Positions 21,701 to 27,400 of a stretch of DNA of 64,000 nucleotides are shown piece by piece. The notes under the pieces were generated by a model. It had not been told where the DNA came from. It did no database searches and worked only from the letters and a program-made list of their open reading frames with translations. The translations under genes were made by a program, and so were the position numbers. The DNA comes from UBA965 sp046303375. GTDB taxonomy: Bacteria > Chloroflexota > Chloroflexia > Chloroflexales > Roseiflexaceae. The number at the start of each line of letters is the position of its first letter. The first letter of the stretch is position 1. The stretch spans positions 1 through 64,000 of the forward strand of contig JBKCGB010000018.1 of NCBI GenBank assembly GCA_046303375.1, given 5' to 3'.

Positions 21701-24392
21701 ATGGCTGAACGCCGCAAATACCATCGATAACGAAGCACCAAGCCAAGTACTCGCCGATAATCAAGCATTCCTCAAACCAGGAGTCACTTCAATTACCGGC
21801 AAGGTTGTCGATGCATCAGCGGTGACAGAGGTACTTCTCGAATACAATACCAATCTCAGTAACATACCAAAGTTAATTAATTGTGGTGCTGCAATTAATA
21901 GTCGATGGCAGTGCCCGATAACCATTACAAGCACCATCAATAGTGTCAATTATCGAGTCCGTGCGAGTGATGCGTTCAATCAACAGAGCAAATGGAGTGC
22001 ATGGTATTCCTCAGAAATCGACCGCACGACACCTACATTTGAATTTAACACGTTGAGTACAGCTATCCTCAACGCACCATACGTCAGTGGCAATACGATT
22101 AGTCTGAGTGGTGTGGTAACAGATTCCAATAACCAGGTCGATGTATCGATTTGTGATGAACAAATCGATAGTTGTAATCTTGGTACGGTGACAAACCCAA
22201 CCGTTATCCAAAACACATTCACATCACCTGAAAGCACACCAAATAAGACCCTGAGTATCAAGCCATGTGGCCAAACAGAACTCATTAACTACGACCGCTT
22301 GCTTATTTCCCAAAATGCAGCACCGGCAAATTTGAGGATTTCGTCGCTCAATGTGACGGTCAAAGTCACATCCACTGCCACAGACCAAATCACACTCTGG
22401 CTCCAATCACCATCAGGAACGTTAGTACCACTGCTCATCAATCAACGACCGGCTACCACCAATATTTACAGCCAATTCAGAGACGACAGTGGCAATACCA
22501 GCCTACCCTCTGTAGCGGACTTCACCCAACCCCCGGTGTCTATCCGCCCCAACGGACAACTCTCTACGCTAACCGGTGAACCAATCAACGGCACTTGGCA
22601 ACTATTAGGCTGCGATAGTGGCGCTGGTAGCACGAGTATCATCAACAACTGGGGTATCGAATTTGCCTCTGCAAGCACGCCGATAAGCCAGAATGCACCA
22701 TGGATCTATACACTACAGCAAACTGATAACCTCGATAATGTACGCCGGAATTTGGTAATATCGGCGGTAGACAAAGCGAGCAATATCAGCGAAGCCCAAG
22801 AAGTTTCTATCAAAATCGATACCTTGGCACCGCGAATTAATATCACCCAATTACGTGACACCATCTTGGCGAATAGTGTCCAAACACTCTTCCAAGGCAC
22901 TATCAGTGAAGGAGGCGAAGTATCCTCACTTACTGCCAATATCTACAGTAATGATAATTTAGCGCAAAGTGTTAATCTTGATTGGCTTTTGAGTCAAAAT
23001 CAAGAAACACAACGTATGAATTACTTGTCAAACCGGGCAATTAGTACCTATACATGGCAATTACCTATCGACAGCAATACATTGGTTGCTGGCAATTACA
23101 CGGTGCAATTTATTGTATCTGATGCAGCCGGAAATCGGTTTACCAGTACGACGTACACCTTTTTCATCCCGGCAACCATCGCACCAACAGTCAATGTCCT
23201 CAACAACGTGGTTATGCCTCGCAGTGATAGTTTTCGCTTGGATTATCTCGTGGATACCGGCGTCGGAAATACGATCGTCAATGCGAAAGTCGAATTAGAT
23301 ACAGAGGCATCGCCAATCACAAATACCGCTACCCTTCAAATGTGGGATAGTAATGGATTACCAGATGAGAATGCCCAATCAAAGATCCCATCAACGTTAC
23401 AAAGTAATCGTTTGACGCAGCTCGTAATGAATGACACCGTAGCCGCTGCGGTAGATGACACCGCCACAGTTACAACTTGGGCACTATCCACCGCCAATAC
23501 GCTCACAATCACCAATTCCCTCACAAATGTGTCGCAAATCGCTCTTGGGGATAGCGATAATCCTCACCTATTGACCCTTTCTCATACGGGAGTGGTGAGC
23601 GACTACACCCCATTGGCAGTCACAACAGTACTTACGAACGCAGTCGCAATTGCTGCCGGTCGCACCCATAACTTGGCAATACGTAATTCTGGCGAACTCT
23701 ATGCTTGGGGCTCTACAAATACCTACGGCGAAACCACTATCCCCATTTCGGCACGCATGGGTATCGCACAGATTGGTGCTGGAGACGGATTTAGCGTGGT
23801 GCTCAAATCCGATGGCCGCGTCATCGCCTGGGGGAAAAACGATCTCGGTCAAGCAACAGTCCCCGTGAGCGCCACCAATCAAATCGCCCAAATTGCTGTC
23901 GGGAATAGCCACGTGTTAGTATTACGCCAAAACGGCACCATTGTGACTTGGGGGAACTCGAGTCATGGCCTCCAAAACATACCAACAGGTGCGGTCGATG
24001 TCATCGCCATTGTCGCCAACGACGATGCGAGTGCGGCATTGACACGAAATGGAGCCCTCTATGTATGGGGCACTCACACCAGCATCAGTAATTGTTGTAG
24101 TGGAAGCAGTGTAATTGCCATCAACCGTACCCAAACGCTCACCAATCGGGTGACAATGGCACAAACACAGATAAACACACTCCCAGCCAATACCATCACA
24201 GTGCCAATATCCAATACGTTTGATGGACTAATTCCCAATCAACGCTATCGCTATACCATCGTCGTAACCAATAGTGCGAGTAGTACGACCTATACTGGGG
24301 TGTTTGATACTACCCAGCGTTACTATATGCACTATATACCGCTTCTTTCTCGCGACGGATCAACCGTTATTAATACCGCTCTAGGTAAATAA
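3750..24392 (+). CDS. Giant multidomain surface/secreted protein (TSP3, about ten LamG, F5/8C, P domain, RCC1)
   Basis: A single 6,880-residue ORF. Visible order: TM helix 6-27; a 245-residue possibly LolA-like domain; TM about 274-294; a second hydrophobic segment about 299-316 ending in a signal-peptidase-like HSMA/E site. Asp-rich calcium-binding (thrombospondin-3-like) repeats follow at about 390-540 and 1591-1724. Between them is an unusual Ala-rich hydrophobic helical region (about 1111-1350). About ten LamG (concanavalin-like) domains span about 1793-4670, with F5/8C discoidin-like domains at about 2517-2676 and 4507-4644. Ig-like segments, an LVIVD-like beta-propeller (about 4831-5140), a proprotein-convertase P-like domain (about 6158-6307) and RCC1 repeats (about 6571-6787) complete it. 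The C-terminus has HYIPLL, resembling C-termini I recall from other secreted Chloroflexota proteins. A role in adhesion or carbohydrate/surface recognition is inferred from the domains. It is probably co-transcribed with the next gene, 11 bp away. Confidence 0.88.
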   Translation: MSNKRPVLLFIITIIAICISAIALLITRLQQTTALTAIQRSQDIAKLSGEYQFKTEIDQITNLPPSLANYGKQSRHDLLFITGAINESQQSSELRVSGAQGVLFEIKRSRGVTYTRQPGQGWQRAAANATTSQLNTLSFLAGIKNATYNSANVHNYQFDFDGAKFVEHFSRLLSADSAHGISHNEEWHAIANSSQYRQSQGKGQMTVDTDGLPKELEINLKFPSTNTNGSSEAHIKTTFFGYARTGLALRSLINNPLYMLSSFVNTDVNVIRNLLFGMVAVFFVFLASIVLYNFKRRLYVPLVLLMIGMMVTQPFSTIPHSMAENSTKNNAPSDSSTTTATPTPQFNPLVSPMLQGTKMVLPHTGTSIGGHTTSLTTSHTGRSMRNGSTDTDTDKDGLSDSDEAVIGTNPNLADSDSDGLNDLQEYSLHIDPLNADGDDDRLNDFAEVQLGTNPINPDSDSDGLSDYTEVTSFTQYSGATNKFYTNPLKADTNGDGKNDGIDCAVKMFYANACPDTNNDGVPDFISFDDDGDKVPDNVDISPLVKKSTNYDDSTPFAFRVLNTTTAVKPLYVDFQIRPNNDALLYANNAVYDWPSGDINGQVQRGRDTTFATSSLYNATDSTASNGDVKVSALLEIRVPVSNSNYGNLPVAACNQTNTCPDDTTAPKWLDKTKFTPLGISAEWSRDSQGNLRSNEVTLSVPLTPNYDATGTIVAFSAKAYYETGAIVWSQDHKIRLQWIVTSIQDDCPSDTPDCTVDQRVETTGLLASYYGAWNLIGMTASENITNKATIVYEDITKAIVTDNANRRLYINEAKTFLSGAFIQYPLLSIDGTDNSYSIPQLLDNTRNANAITLSTYGLNKTATRAATYTFANEYDVITLYRDKIPAILNASLCRNAGQNSDTCSTQAALRTACENSTSVACRPATIVLTESTSRNALLSADSNSLDFNGLTPNVARTMNGTIYKVVAGNWQAVDNSDLAIELDTIYQNTAPSTPPVGFTDTEWSRFRNGLISSSIVSFSSPEANGYSSDISTALLDGITPAQFAGNNQATWNASVTETYNYFDTIIQSINDSENISLNTHDLIFPQTRDEAESAMSDAATAYDAVFATYDGTTNAIAFGMNSVQWIQSTFGLLYKNQYKTSTLFAGTTLGSTSYYTWLAGGILMASSELFENPTTQMAVFYTGAALSLVNQSINIFTLLPAQVAAGKAAVAAATQASIAASVAQDGLQAGMTSYFTAAGKAAQKAALMKNIGTALTVLALVAIWTFGIMSAVNADYGYQRGNIISNLVGQTATMVLLMVLSSNPIGALAAAVIGLIDLIATIACKSLSEKQQRSTAAQFLCGGISGILTNLFSPYVANLVVDPMDTWSRYQKIESGDGGGLTYPNNGFRVGNGMNNALKVTDYIQRMPFPASWQAAFWNVQWYDQDTRNTSFAYALDSDQIDLSNADGFHLGSQYADWLHNYSTNSDYYSDGDKTYTWKKTINVDYTSNFATAGINTQMPDLYLSSVYKVPQQNCITVPIGIPPVIIPIPVCWMDTLTSHPDYLNINADSKTMFDIMPATISDFVALRLRDNSGYTFAWSPDTAEPPAPVFVDADNDGVPYTLELQNSSYDNLWDSDNDKIADNREIANGTLPNAADSDNDGLTDYQEAQFGTNPLMPDTDGDGLLDGEEVVHMDNTGLLVGGWEVTYAIVNGIPQTTWTSSDPTQSDADNDGVIDLREKVLGWSPFAKNDAEIIGVNGTIREALNPALTVSFATKTTAGYPNSGFTSTAVTCVQSSSCPTLVNDRPNNNSVARFTGVQVLNAGTGDQSIFDTQFTLAAWVKGVAQTDAQTIFSQYGHVEIVRNAARNVRVKLTTDTNTYDYTTTNSDFPNNVWTHLAVSYADNVLAIYINGVEKGRFATTGRLSDTYPSNNNLYIGGQYSSTISPTSNRFSNWASNIDDIAVYKIGLRANEIVQLKDGLLTSNNDLFVRPGDRLISTINETNKLLGRSMQGYTTITASSPKNESQSTQTNDAALAATTSTRFDSTIEVPGAVNSSTTPTTYVNSCVFEHTELCVNFDDSNSASPTSAAPWKFNDVSPNQSTLTCTSTANCPDFRNPDWKFKATTDMATAASVGNAMGSSDFTVAAWIKPEDQSVATRTILMSKNSLESLTLKLALVGEKPQFTMWGSVLNADTVLTLNQWQHVVFRFANQKRQIFVNGELVASDTTAIGYPSGYGELRIGKDAGTNSFAGSIRDLQITSKAISDSDILALAKTCEDPRLIMCVPFNANSTSAQSIDYSRYGINQGVALTCTGCTTSNNTAMVITAASLPTGYAQLLNNHDFAIALKFKLASVAGTQTIFQSAAAISGGDRLQIQLLNGKPAVNLGNRSVTIDSRTLVANTWYFLVVSQQSGKLTINTSSANGTSLTTNSNVINSAEMTKIQDPLSIGATGLTVDMLRIYRGGLSDANITALARYALFDKINSYVNQSPTSDTMEITVEARNKIINPDPNFERIRSNCDESSVVICVPFDRDISTAYPAYRNGATASQSSTYTTSNPASKAIDGITSNTSNAYSMTNSENNAWWQMDLGSVKDISTITVVDRLNGNYRDRSESAVVMLLNSDLGTSKNISSNKTAAVSWRNLKCNNTASSCTGNTDYVQEVTFPKGTKARYVRIQLNGRTDYLHLSEVIVNGEVHSCAYGNTCPTFATGGVEFKSSNKQSIVLSNTLSSTFEGAKNYTVMTWLKLSNYGNNVIIGDNSALVETVNYPARTGTSNNSYFGVTQGRLLVGDTTDTNWTFLSGFSALSKNIWYHAALVRDGTTQTIYLNGEPYASHTSINFTGIRQMEIGGADGKFDGSMRDFQIHNTALTPTQIKLSATTPAFELRIPFDEPSTSTAFSDVLTTGLKLTCVSSCPLSGVPGRDDRAVRFNGNEPLQFTATTSAYTTNSLLSSPDRSTGLGESADAYTISMWVKPSKYNVWLLGNGIINQHLRIGIDASGYVTFEHASDCFTAYCWSSTPLRSSSVIPLNTWTHITISSNVNTNISQYHLNDYIFINGQSAGSRSANASSAQPITAIAGTTVVSTKPVTRTYIDTYGSSNAQNQSDAVEGNKTYYPFSNTKRALSYGDVGSLFGSTQATIALWVYPNVSPNEFRVLASRAGTSGSGAYAIRIKGTRVWVNFNITAIGSTSGYTGVDTGLDITPSTWNHIALIYNASATGTQFSVRVGSQRRDFTASGTVTETAPAELTLGTSKLWTTYNPFDGRIANLFITPRALSDSELTALQSETFSTDSLRKYGNSDPVNETINIAENYAGDLDELRIAPVYTRQSDDASKQVKAAPNWNLTFENNVSSNQTRVTNGVTATAQIDSVVLPEDVPTRAGITRFNFAATCDAPEISGASCPIGNTVGMVGIAGTFNGTDTLLQVSNPVTITNEIKAGGSVRLLIHPDKLSGNQTIFYYGDSAGGNAKLQVRIVTDRIQIRVGTSVFTSTTALAMAWNQLSFRFGADGFRYYQNGTLDTGSSATSNAATTFSNATSDVLRIGGKGKINGTFGAASEMYKGGIDDITFTPSSSSDAKIFRIARSQFSQAITKVKVAEFTIDADAPLVTITNPRYVSRVPVQFTIRTSDPTSSIQSITAAITSTINSAGTIVAPFSTTIAAAQCLDAVAGTAYCPTFQLNQSTTSKIEGKYGISINAFDAVNNTGTGQSLILVDTTAPLTPTLVHATATYTTSRAINQNNPHLLIRLQTSDPVLGNSNNSPGSGVAAVSVNIKDNAGRTLNELPVPARLVNGVWEADMLLPFGDPTGFYQVSAIVTDNVGNRRDAIVAGASNPIEIDNSPPQVTLTSPSAYDSTTATIGAVALQGRISDYGDGRPGIHRGMRVRLDFETPDGSNTFDNRADSRYTTTCTTCPSVASDTTATTDTKNRVARFSLDAPNQSLSITNVASVLTGTFSIALMVKIRDSGTILSTGIASNPRLRLKVDKIGSTFKITAQQGNKSIATPATIPSNTWYYLIYSEYDSTMSLAYGRTLSTMAPALTVSKTGVTTPVLNDLILGAIQSNTTSTNREDYFRGYIDDVIVSEFLLESIDLMGPSISRGNDTLSLQTRLAITDDGFTNNDGLAALASYYLPMNQVSLPMLDSINGTKSSSCATIVNTFGTCPTITEGFTTNAMQFNRDYDGVLTGATLQSTNAISQSMALRFKINPQDYNPSNLLQMNGFTNSALIAYLQATANTDSLAMRFSYDNRKQTVNVRITNSTSAPIETTDTATFIPDNDWHTLVITASGGAENTQITIYIDAKQILTRSLTGHFSNAQLGLGAFIGTAASPNEFPLGAAKNITIDDVAIFQRALTMKNIIDYSYGYSTVYDESFDDVAIGAGSVIVDASPFHQSSTVLSARTQLNVVGISGLGALDFNGSDEVVHHDNNGISFGAANQPWSLTAWVMPKQSGSSGTIVKGTANDYSYELSLDAGKPKFVMAGMTITTSTVLPTTNPAHLAVSSNGVSTTLLLNGVALNTKLNGTAQFPATTNKLVTFTTKTQSEGIAAANNAYDGNFTTASQTTRSTNPYWMATNSTTSNLIDRITIYSADPSSNYPLHNFYVFVYDDLSDTSIANLKTNANWTYHNAGTVYDHIVIPVPYGIHGKNVRIVMEGTNKTLYLNEVQIFQLPKIRIGTGFTGVIDDIKIYRRAINAADINRIQAMIWRTSTLTGYRLYNDSVNSGYYWNQNLVSDVEVNATIQSNSTDTNNNSQRTIGEKPLWSGGIDTQAPRVVVTNPNYTYAVSATDRNLMTNQITTPCGANISMTNQPADSLWFLTRMSFLDGTVSPLTKVTGNCTLTNTPQIMQTNTQTISPTTELVYGKSVAYMGGNNTIALANTSIGTAVIQSTIAVSGMVYKLAINRTSTRLYAVSTFNGQSKLSVFDVSISTAQPSLINSMNINLAAGTSISNLAIANNGDQDTFVLLTDTQLPANIMVINVSNVSTSTPPTHSATSTGNEMPIYHMASQDDLVVFAHSNDGISIHRINDIGILDEVARYKTPGFAHKVFFQGNNVLVIDDDEGFDGATAPTSANIIRVIGVVDSIVDGQAILETTITEIATYMHTTTQAPYAEEDVVSYRILDIEPYINNEIMILSTAQEQPSNQRISIVHVSANSLELINDTRFDSPGATRIATNHQSVIALSTIANTTKAVGFQISDSRLATQVCDMVNNCTTITSPYTTTIQLAHNPPVQASVQILNPEKMYATTTPTIYVHAESPNGITRLAITVNGIEQTNPWISSGNNPLLLEAALPLNIGSGTYAISIKMTDALSTTITSPIMNTGIDLTAPQITIITPVIGQAQLINEYSIISAIITDDIGLNSLQVINNIDNTLIPYTIKREGNRANVTILYRSNQTVPQTIPLQLIATDYEGRTTNLNTNITVDLVAPTATNATLKATIAGVLTTLTNNQLLPAFTDLQATWSQISDQSKITLNQLEYTTTNTGGTTPYTITYALPANTTTISSGRMPNVGAPAISTTEASKMDFRLHLRDEWGNDTSSPLPSIYVDSISTPDYTLMNGQNPPYRGFINSSCTILDTDTRPTNIGSQQFATTWDSQALRFNWQGADWNYDGDLFIYLDTKAPSSDYPSGGTYRAYRPASYTQVITDSLNFGASFISLPSDMASRFGNTSSDRSKLGSDYVIHVQNRTTINLLRWNGTDWVNDGITPEYRYGIDDGIKQTDIRVLFSQIGYVTSVSLGVVAFATTPTSFIPWAAFPTANPVQSDQGDDALVALPMKTGYGWDRLIAGVCPKTATINTSSLEINATLTNTPAGATQGTTSTYFRTTTPDAVNQLITESADVCAQLIGNKWCDTASAMQTNTINNPYILDTLTSMLNDTNAPIIGDGQSTSYVLTIKNPSLTRPTATIYALVETYGNIWLTNSNSTVSPAIVNGGNYSYHTISSGNGWRDYLLIRIDPLGSNETRSITLNTITDRNKAQASEADRLTSAHIAKISVRFSDQAILTNGVITGIVSNRTLEWLNAANTIDNEAPSQVLADNQAFLKPGVTSITGKVVDASAVTEVLLEYNTNLSNIPKLINCGAAINSRWQCPITITSTINSVNYRVRASDAFNQQSKWSAWYSSEIDRTTPTFEFNTLSTAILNAPYVSGNTISLSGVVTDSNNQVDVSICDEQIDSCNLGTVTNPTVIQNTFTSPESTPNKTLSIKPCGQTELINYDRLLISQNAAPANLRISSLNVTVKVTSTATDQITLWLQSPSGTLVPLLINQRPATTNIYSQFRDDSGNTSLPSVADFTQPPVSIRPNGQLSTLTGEPINGTWQLLGCDSGAGSTSIINNWGIEFASASTPISQNAPWIYTLQQTDNLDNVRRNLVISAVDKASNISEAQEVSIKIDTLAPRINITQLRDTILANSVQTLFQGTISEGGEVSSLTANIYSNDNLAQSVNLDWLLSQNQETQRMNYLSNRAISTYTWQLPIDSNTLVAGNYTVQFIVSDAAGNRFTSTTYTFFIPATIAPTVNVLNNVVMPRSDSFRLDYLVDTGVGNTIVNAKVELDTEASPITNTATLQMWDSNGLPDENAQSKIPSTLQSNRLTQLVMNDTVAAAVDDTATVTTWALSTANTLTITNSLTNVSQIALGDSDNPHLLTLSHTGVVSDYTPLAVTTVLTNAVAIAAGRTHNLAIRNSGELYAWGSTNTYGETTIPISARMGIAQIGAGDGFSVVLKSDGRVIAWGKNDLGQATVPVSATNQIAQIAVGNSHVLVLRQNGTIVTWGNSSHGLQNIPTGAVDVIAIVANDDASAALTRNGALYVWGTHTSISNCCSGSSVIAINRTQTLTNRVTMAQTQINTLPANTITVPISNTFDGLIPNQRYRYTIVVTNSASSTTYTGVFDTTQRYYMHYIPLLSRDGSTVINTALGK

Positions 24393-24403
24393 GGAGCCTG
24401 ATT

Positions 24404-27400
24404 ATGTACAAACAATTTCTTGCATACTGCATTACCTGCGTACTTATCAGCACCTTGTTTGCCGCACATCACGAAGTACTGGCCATACGTTCGCCCAAAG
24501 CGGCGTGTCCGACACCGAACAAGAAAGGCACAATAAATGCAGTTTACACATTCACTAACACGGGCGAATGCACATGGACAATCCCATCTACCGTCAAAAG
24601 TATCGACATACTTGTAGTTGGCGCTGGCGGGGCTGGTGCAGCGAATGGTGGTGCAGGTGGTGGCGGCGGGCAAATACTAGAGTACCGTAGTAAAACGGTT
24701 ACTCCTGGATCAACAATTACAATCGTGGTTGGTGCACCTGCAACCACTGCTGGCGGGGCTGGCGCAGATTCAAACATCACACTCCCCAACAATGCACCAT
24801 TTTTAGCAAAAGGTGGGGTCGGTGGTGGGTCATCAACAGGAGGTACTGGCTGGAGTCCCGTGGGCTACATTGCTGATATAATAAGTAATGGAACATATAA
24901 TAGTAATGGCGGTGATAGTTGTGATAACACCGGTCCCGGATTTACCGTTGGTTTTTTCACAACTCCTTTAGTTGTTTATTCTCACGGTGGTCATAAATCC
25001 GGTTGCTCCGCTACCACACTTATCTATTTCGGAAGCGGTGGTAATGGCTATTCAGGCTCAGATGCTCCATCTTTAGGCATTGCTGGTGTCATCAAAATTC
25101 GTGAGTCAGAATATCTGACCTCAACCGAAATAGCCAATCAAACAAATACCGCCATCACCAATCAAACAAATGCGGCCATCACCAATGTGGCCGCTTCGTG
25201 GACGCTTACCAATACACCAACCCGGTCCAATACACCAACCCGGTCCAATACACCAACCCGGTCCAATACACCAACCCGGTCCAATACACCAACCAGGTCC
25301 AATACACCAACCCGGTCCAATACACCAACCCGGTCCAATACACCAACCTGGACCAATTCACCAACCCGGTCCAATACACCAACCTGGACCAATTCACTAA
25401 CCCGGACCAATACACCAACCTGGACCAATTCACTAACCCGGACTATTTCACCAACCTGGACCAATTCACCAACCTGGACAAACACGCTTACCAATACACC
25501 AACCCGGTCTAATACACCAACCCGGTCTAATACACCAACCCGGTCTAATACACCAACCCGGTCCAATACACCAACCCGGTCCAATACACCAACCCACACC
25601 AATACAAAGACGTTGACCCCATCGAGAACGGCCACATTCTCTGTAACGCGCACCAACACTGCAACCTCTACACCTGTAATTTCGGTGCCAACCGCCCAAA
25701 TCGCCACTATCGATAGTGGAGGGCAATTACTCACCTGGGGGATAAATGCACCCTATCACATCGATGCAATTCCCAACCTGAACAATGTCGGTGTAGTGCA
25801 AATCGCCATGGGTGAACACCACGCATTGGCACTCACCGCCAACGGCACCGTCGTTGGCTGGGGTACGAATCTCAGAGGGGAACTAACCATTCCCACCACA
25901 CTAAACAATGTAGTCCAAATTGCCGTAGGTCAATATCATAGTGTGGCACTCAAAAATAACGGTACCGTCGTCATGTGGGGCGACGCTGCGGCTTTAATAC
26001 CTCCTACGGGGGGCTCACTTACCGGCGTTGTCCAAATCGTCGCTGGCAATAACCACACCATATTACTCAAATCCACCGGGCAAATCAACGTGTATGGCGC
26101 GCCTGAAGCCCAAGCTGTTCCATCGATACTGAGTAGCAAAGTTATTGTCGCTGTCGCTGCGGGGGGGATTAATTCCTTAGCTCTTGGCAATGATGGTGCG
26201 GTGTATCAATGGGGCGATTCATCACTCCAATTGCCAGCCCGCGTAAGCGGCAGTGTCACACGTATTTTTGCAAGTGGCAACGTCTATGCCGCACTACGAA
26301 GTGATGGGGAGCTCTACCTATGGGGTGTAGTAGGCACATTAGTAAGCAGTGGCAATGCCACATTAATCTCAAATGCGACGAGTGGGTGCCCCTGTATGAG
26401 TATTCCCAGCATGAGTGGCTTGGTCAATGTCAATCAATCACAATGGGGGATTATCCTCGCCAAACGCTCAGGTCAACGACAAGTATTGCCCCACCAATCC
26501 GCAGCAGTACCTGCCGGGATTCCGCTCGGGGCACTCAGAATGAGCACTCATCAAAGCCACAACTTTGGTATCGCCATTATTCCCTTTTCACGGACAGTCA
26601 CTACCATGACACCCACCCCAAACACGCAACTTTCGATGCGTGCAGCTAATGAATTTAACACACTCGGCGTAGTCAGTGTGTGGGGTGGCAACAGTGCAAT
26701 CCAATCAATCCCTGCGGATGCAACTGATAAACTCGTCCAAATCAGTGCCGGTTATCGCCATATGGTTGCACTTCGCCCCGATGGCGTTGTCTTGGCATGG
26801 GGTGATAATGCATTTGGACAACTCAACGTTCCAGCTAGCATTACTACCAGTCGCCCTTACACAGATACGACGAAAGTCATTGCACTTGCGTCAGGTGCGT
26901 ATCATACCTTAGCAATGCGCGCCAACGGTTCTATACTCGCATGGGGAAGTAATGAAGACAAACAAATTACGATTCCCCCATTAACCACCGTGGCCCAAAT
27001 TGCGGCAGGCGTCCGTCACTCAGTCGTCTTACAAAGCAATGGCTCAATAGTCAGTTGGGGTGACAATACCTACGGGCAATTAAATGCACCCTATATCTCT
27101 GGTGTCGTCAAAATCGCTGCAGCTGGCTGGCATACAGTCGCATTACTCCGCAATGGAACAGTTGTTGCCTGGGGCCGGGATAATTATGCACAAACCCAAG
27201 TAAGTGGATATACCAGAGTCATCGATATTGCCGCAGCCCAAGAAAACACCGTCTTGTTGCTCCAAACAGGGCAAATCGTCGTTATCGGCAAAAACACCCA
27301 AGAACAACTCTATGCCCCCATTGGGAACTACCAACGAATTGGCGCAGGCGCCAACCATATCTTGGCGATTAATTCGGATGGGAAGGTACTCGGGTGGGGA

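Noticed and set aside
25208..25603. Possible CRISPR or iteron origin
   Set aside because: The 18-bp units are contiguous, in frame and encode a Thr-Pro spacer inside a gene.
25162..25734. Long ORFs on both strands across the 18-bp repeats
   Set aside because: The repeat unit has no stop in several frames, so these are shadows of the secreted-protein gene.
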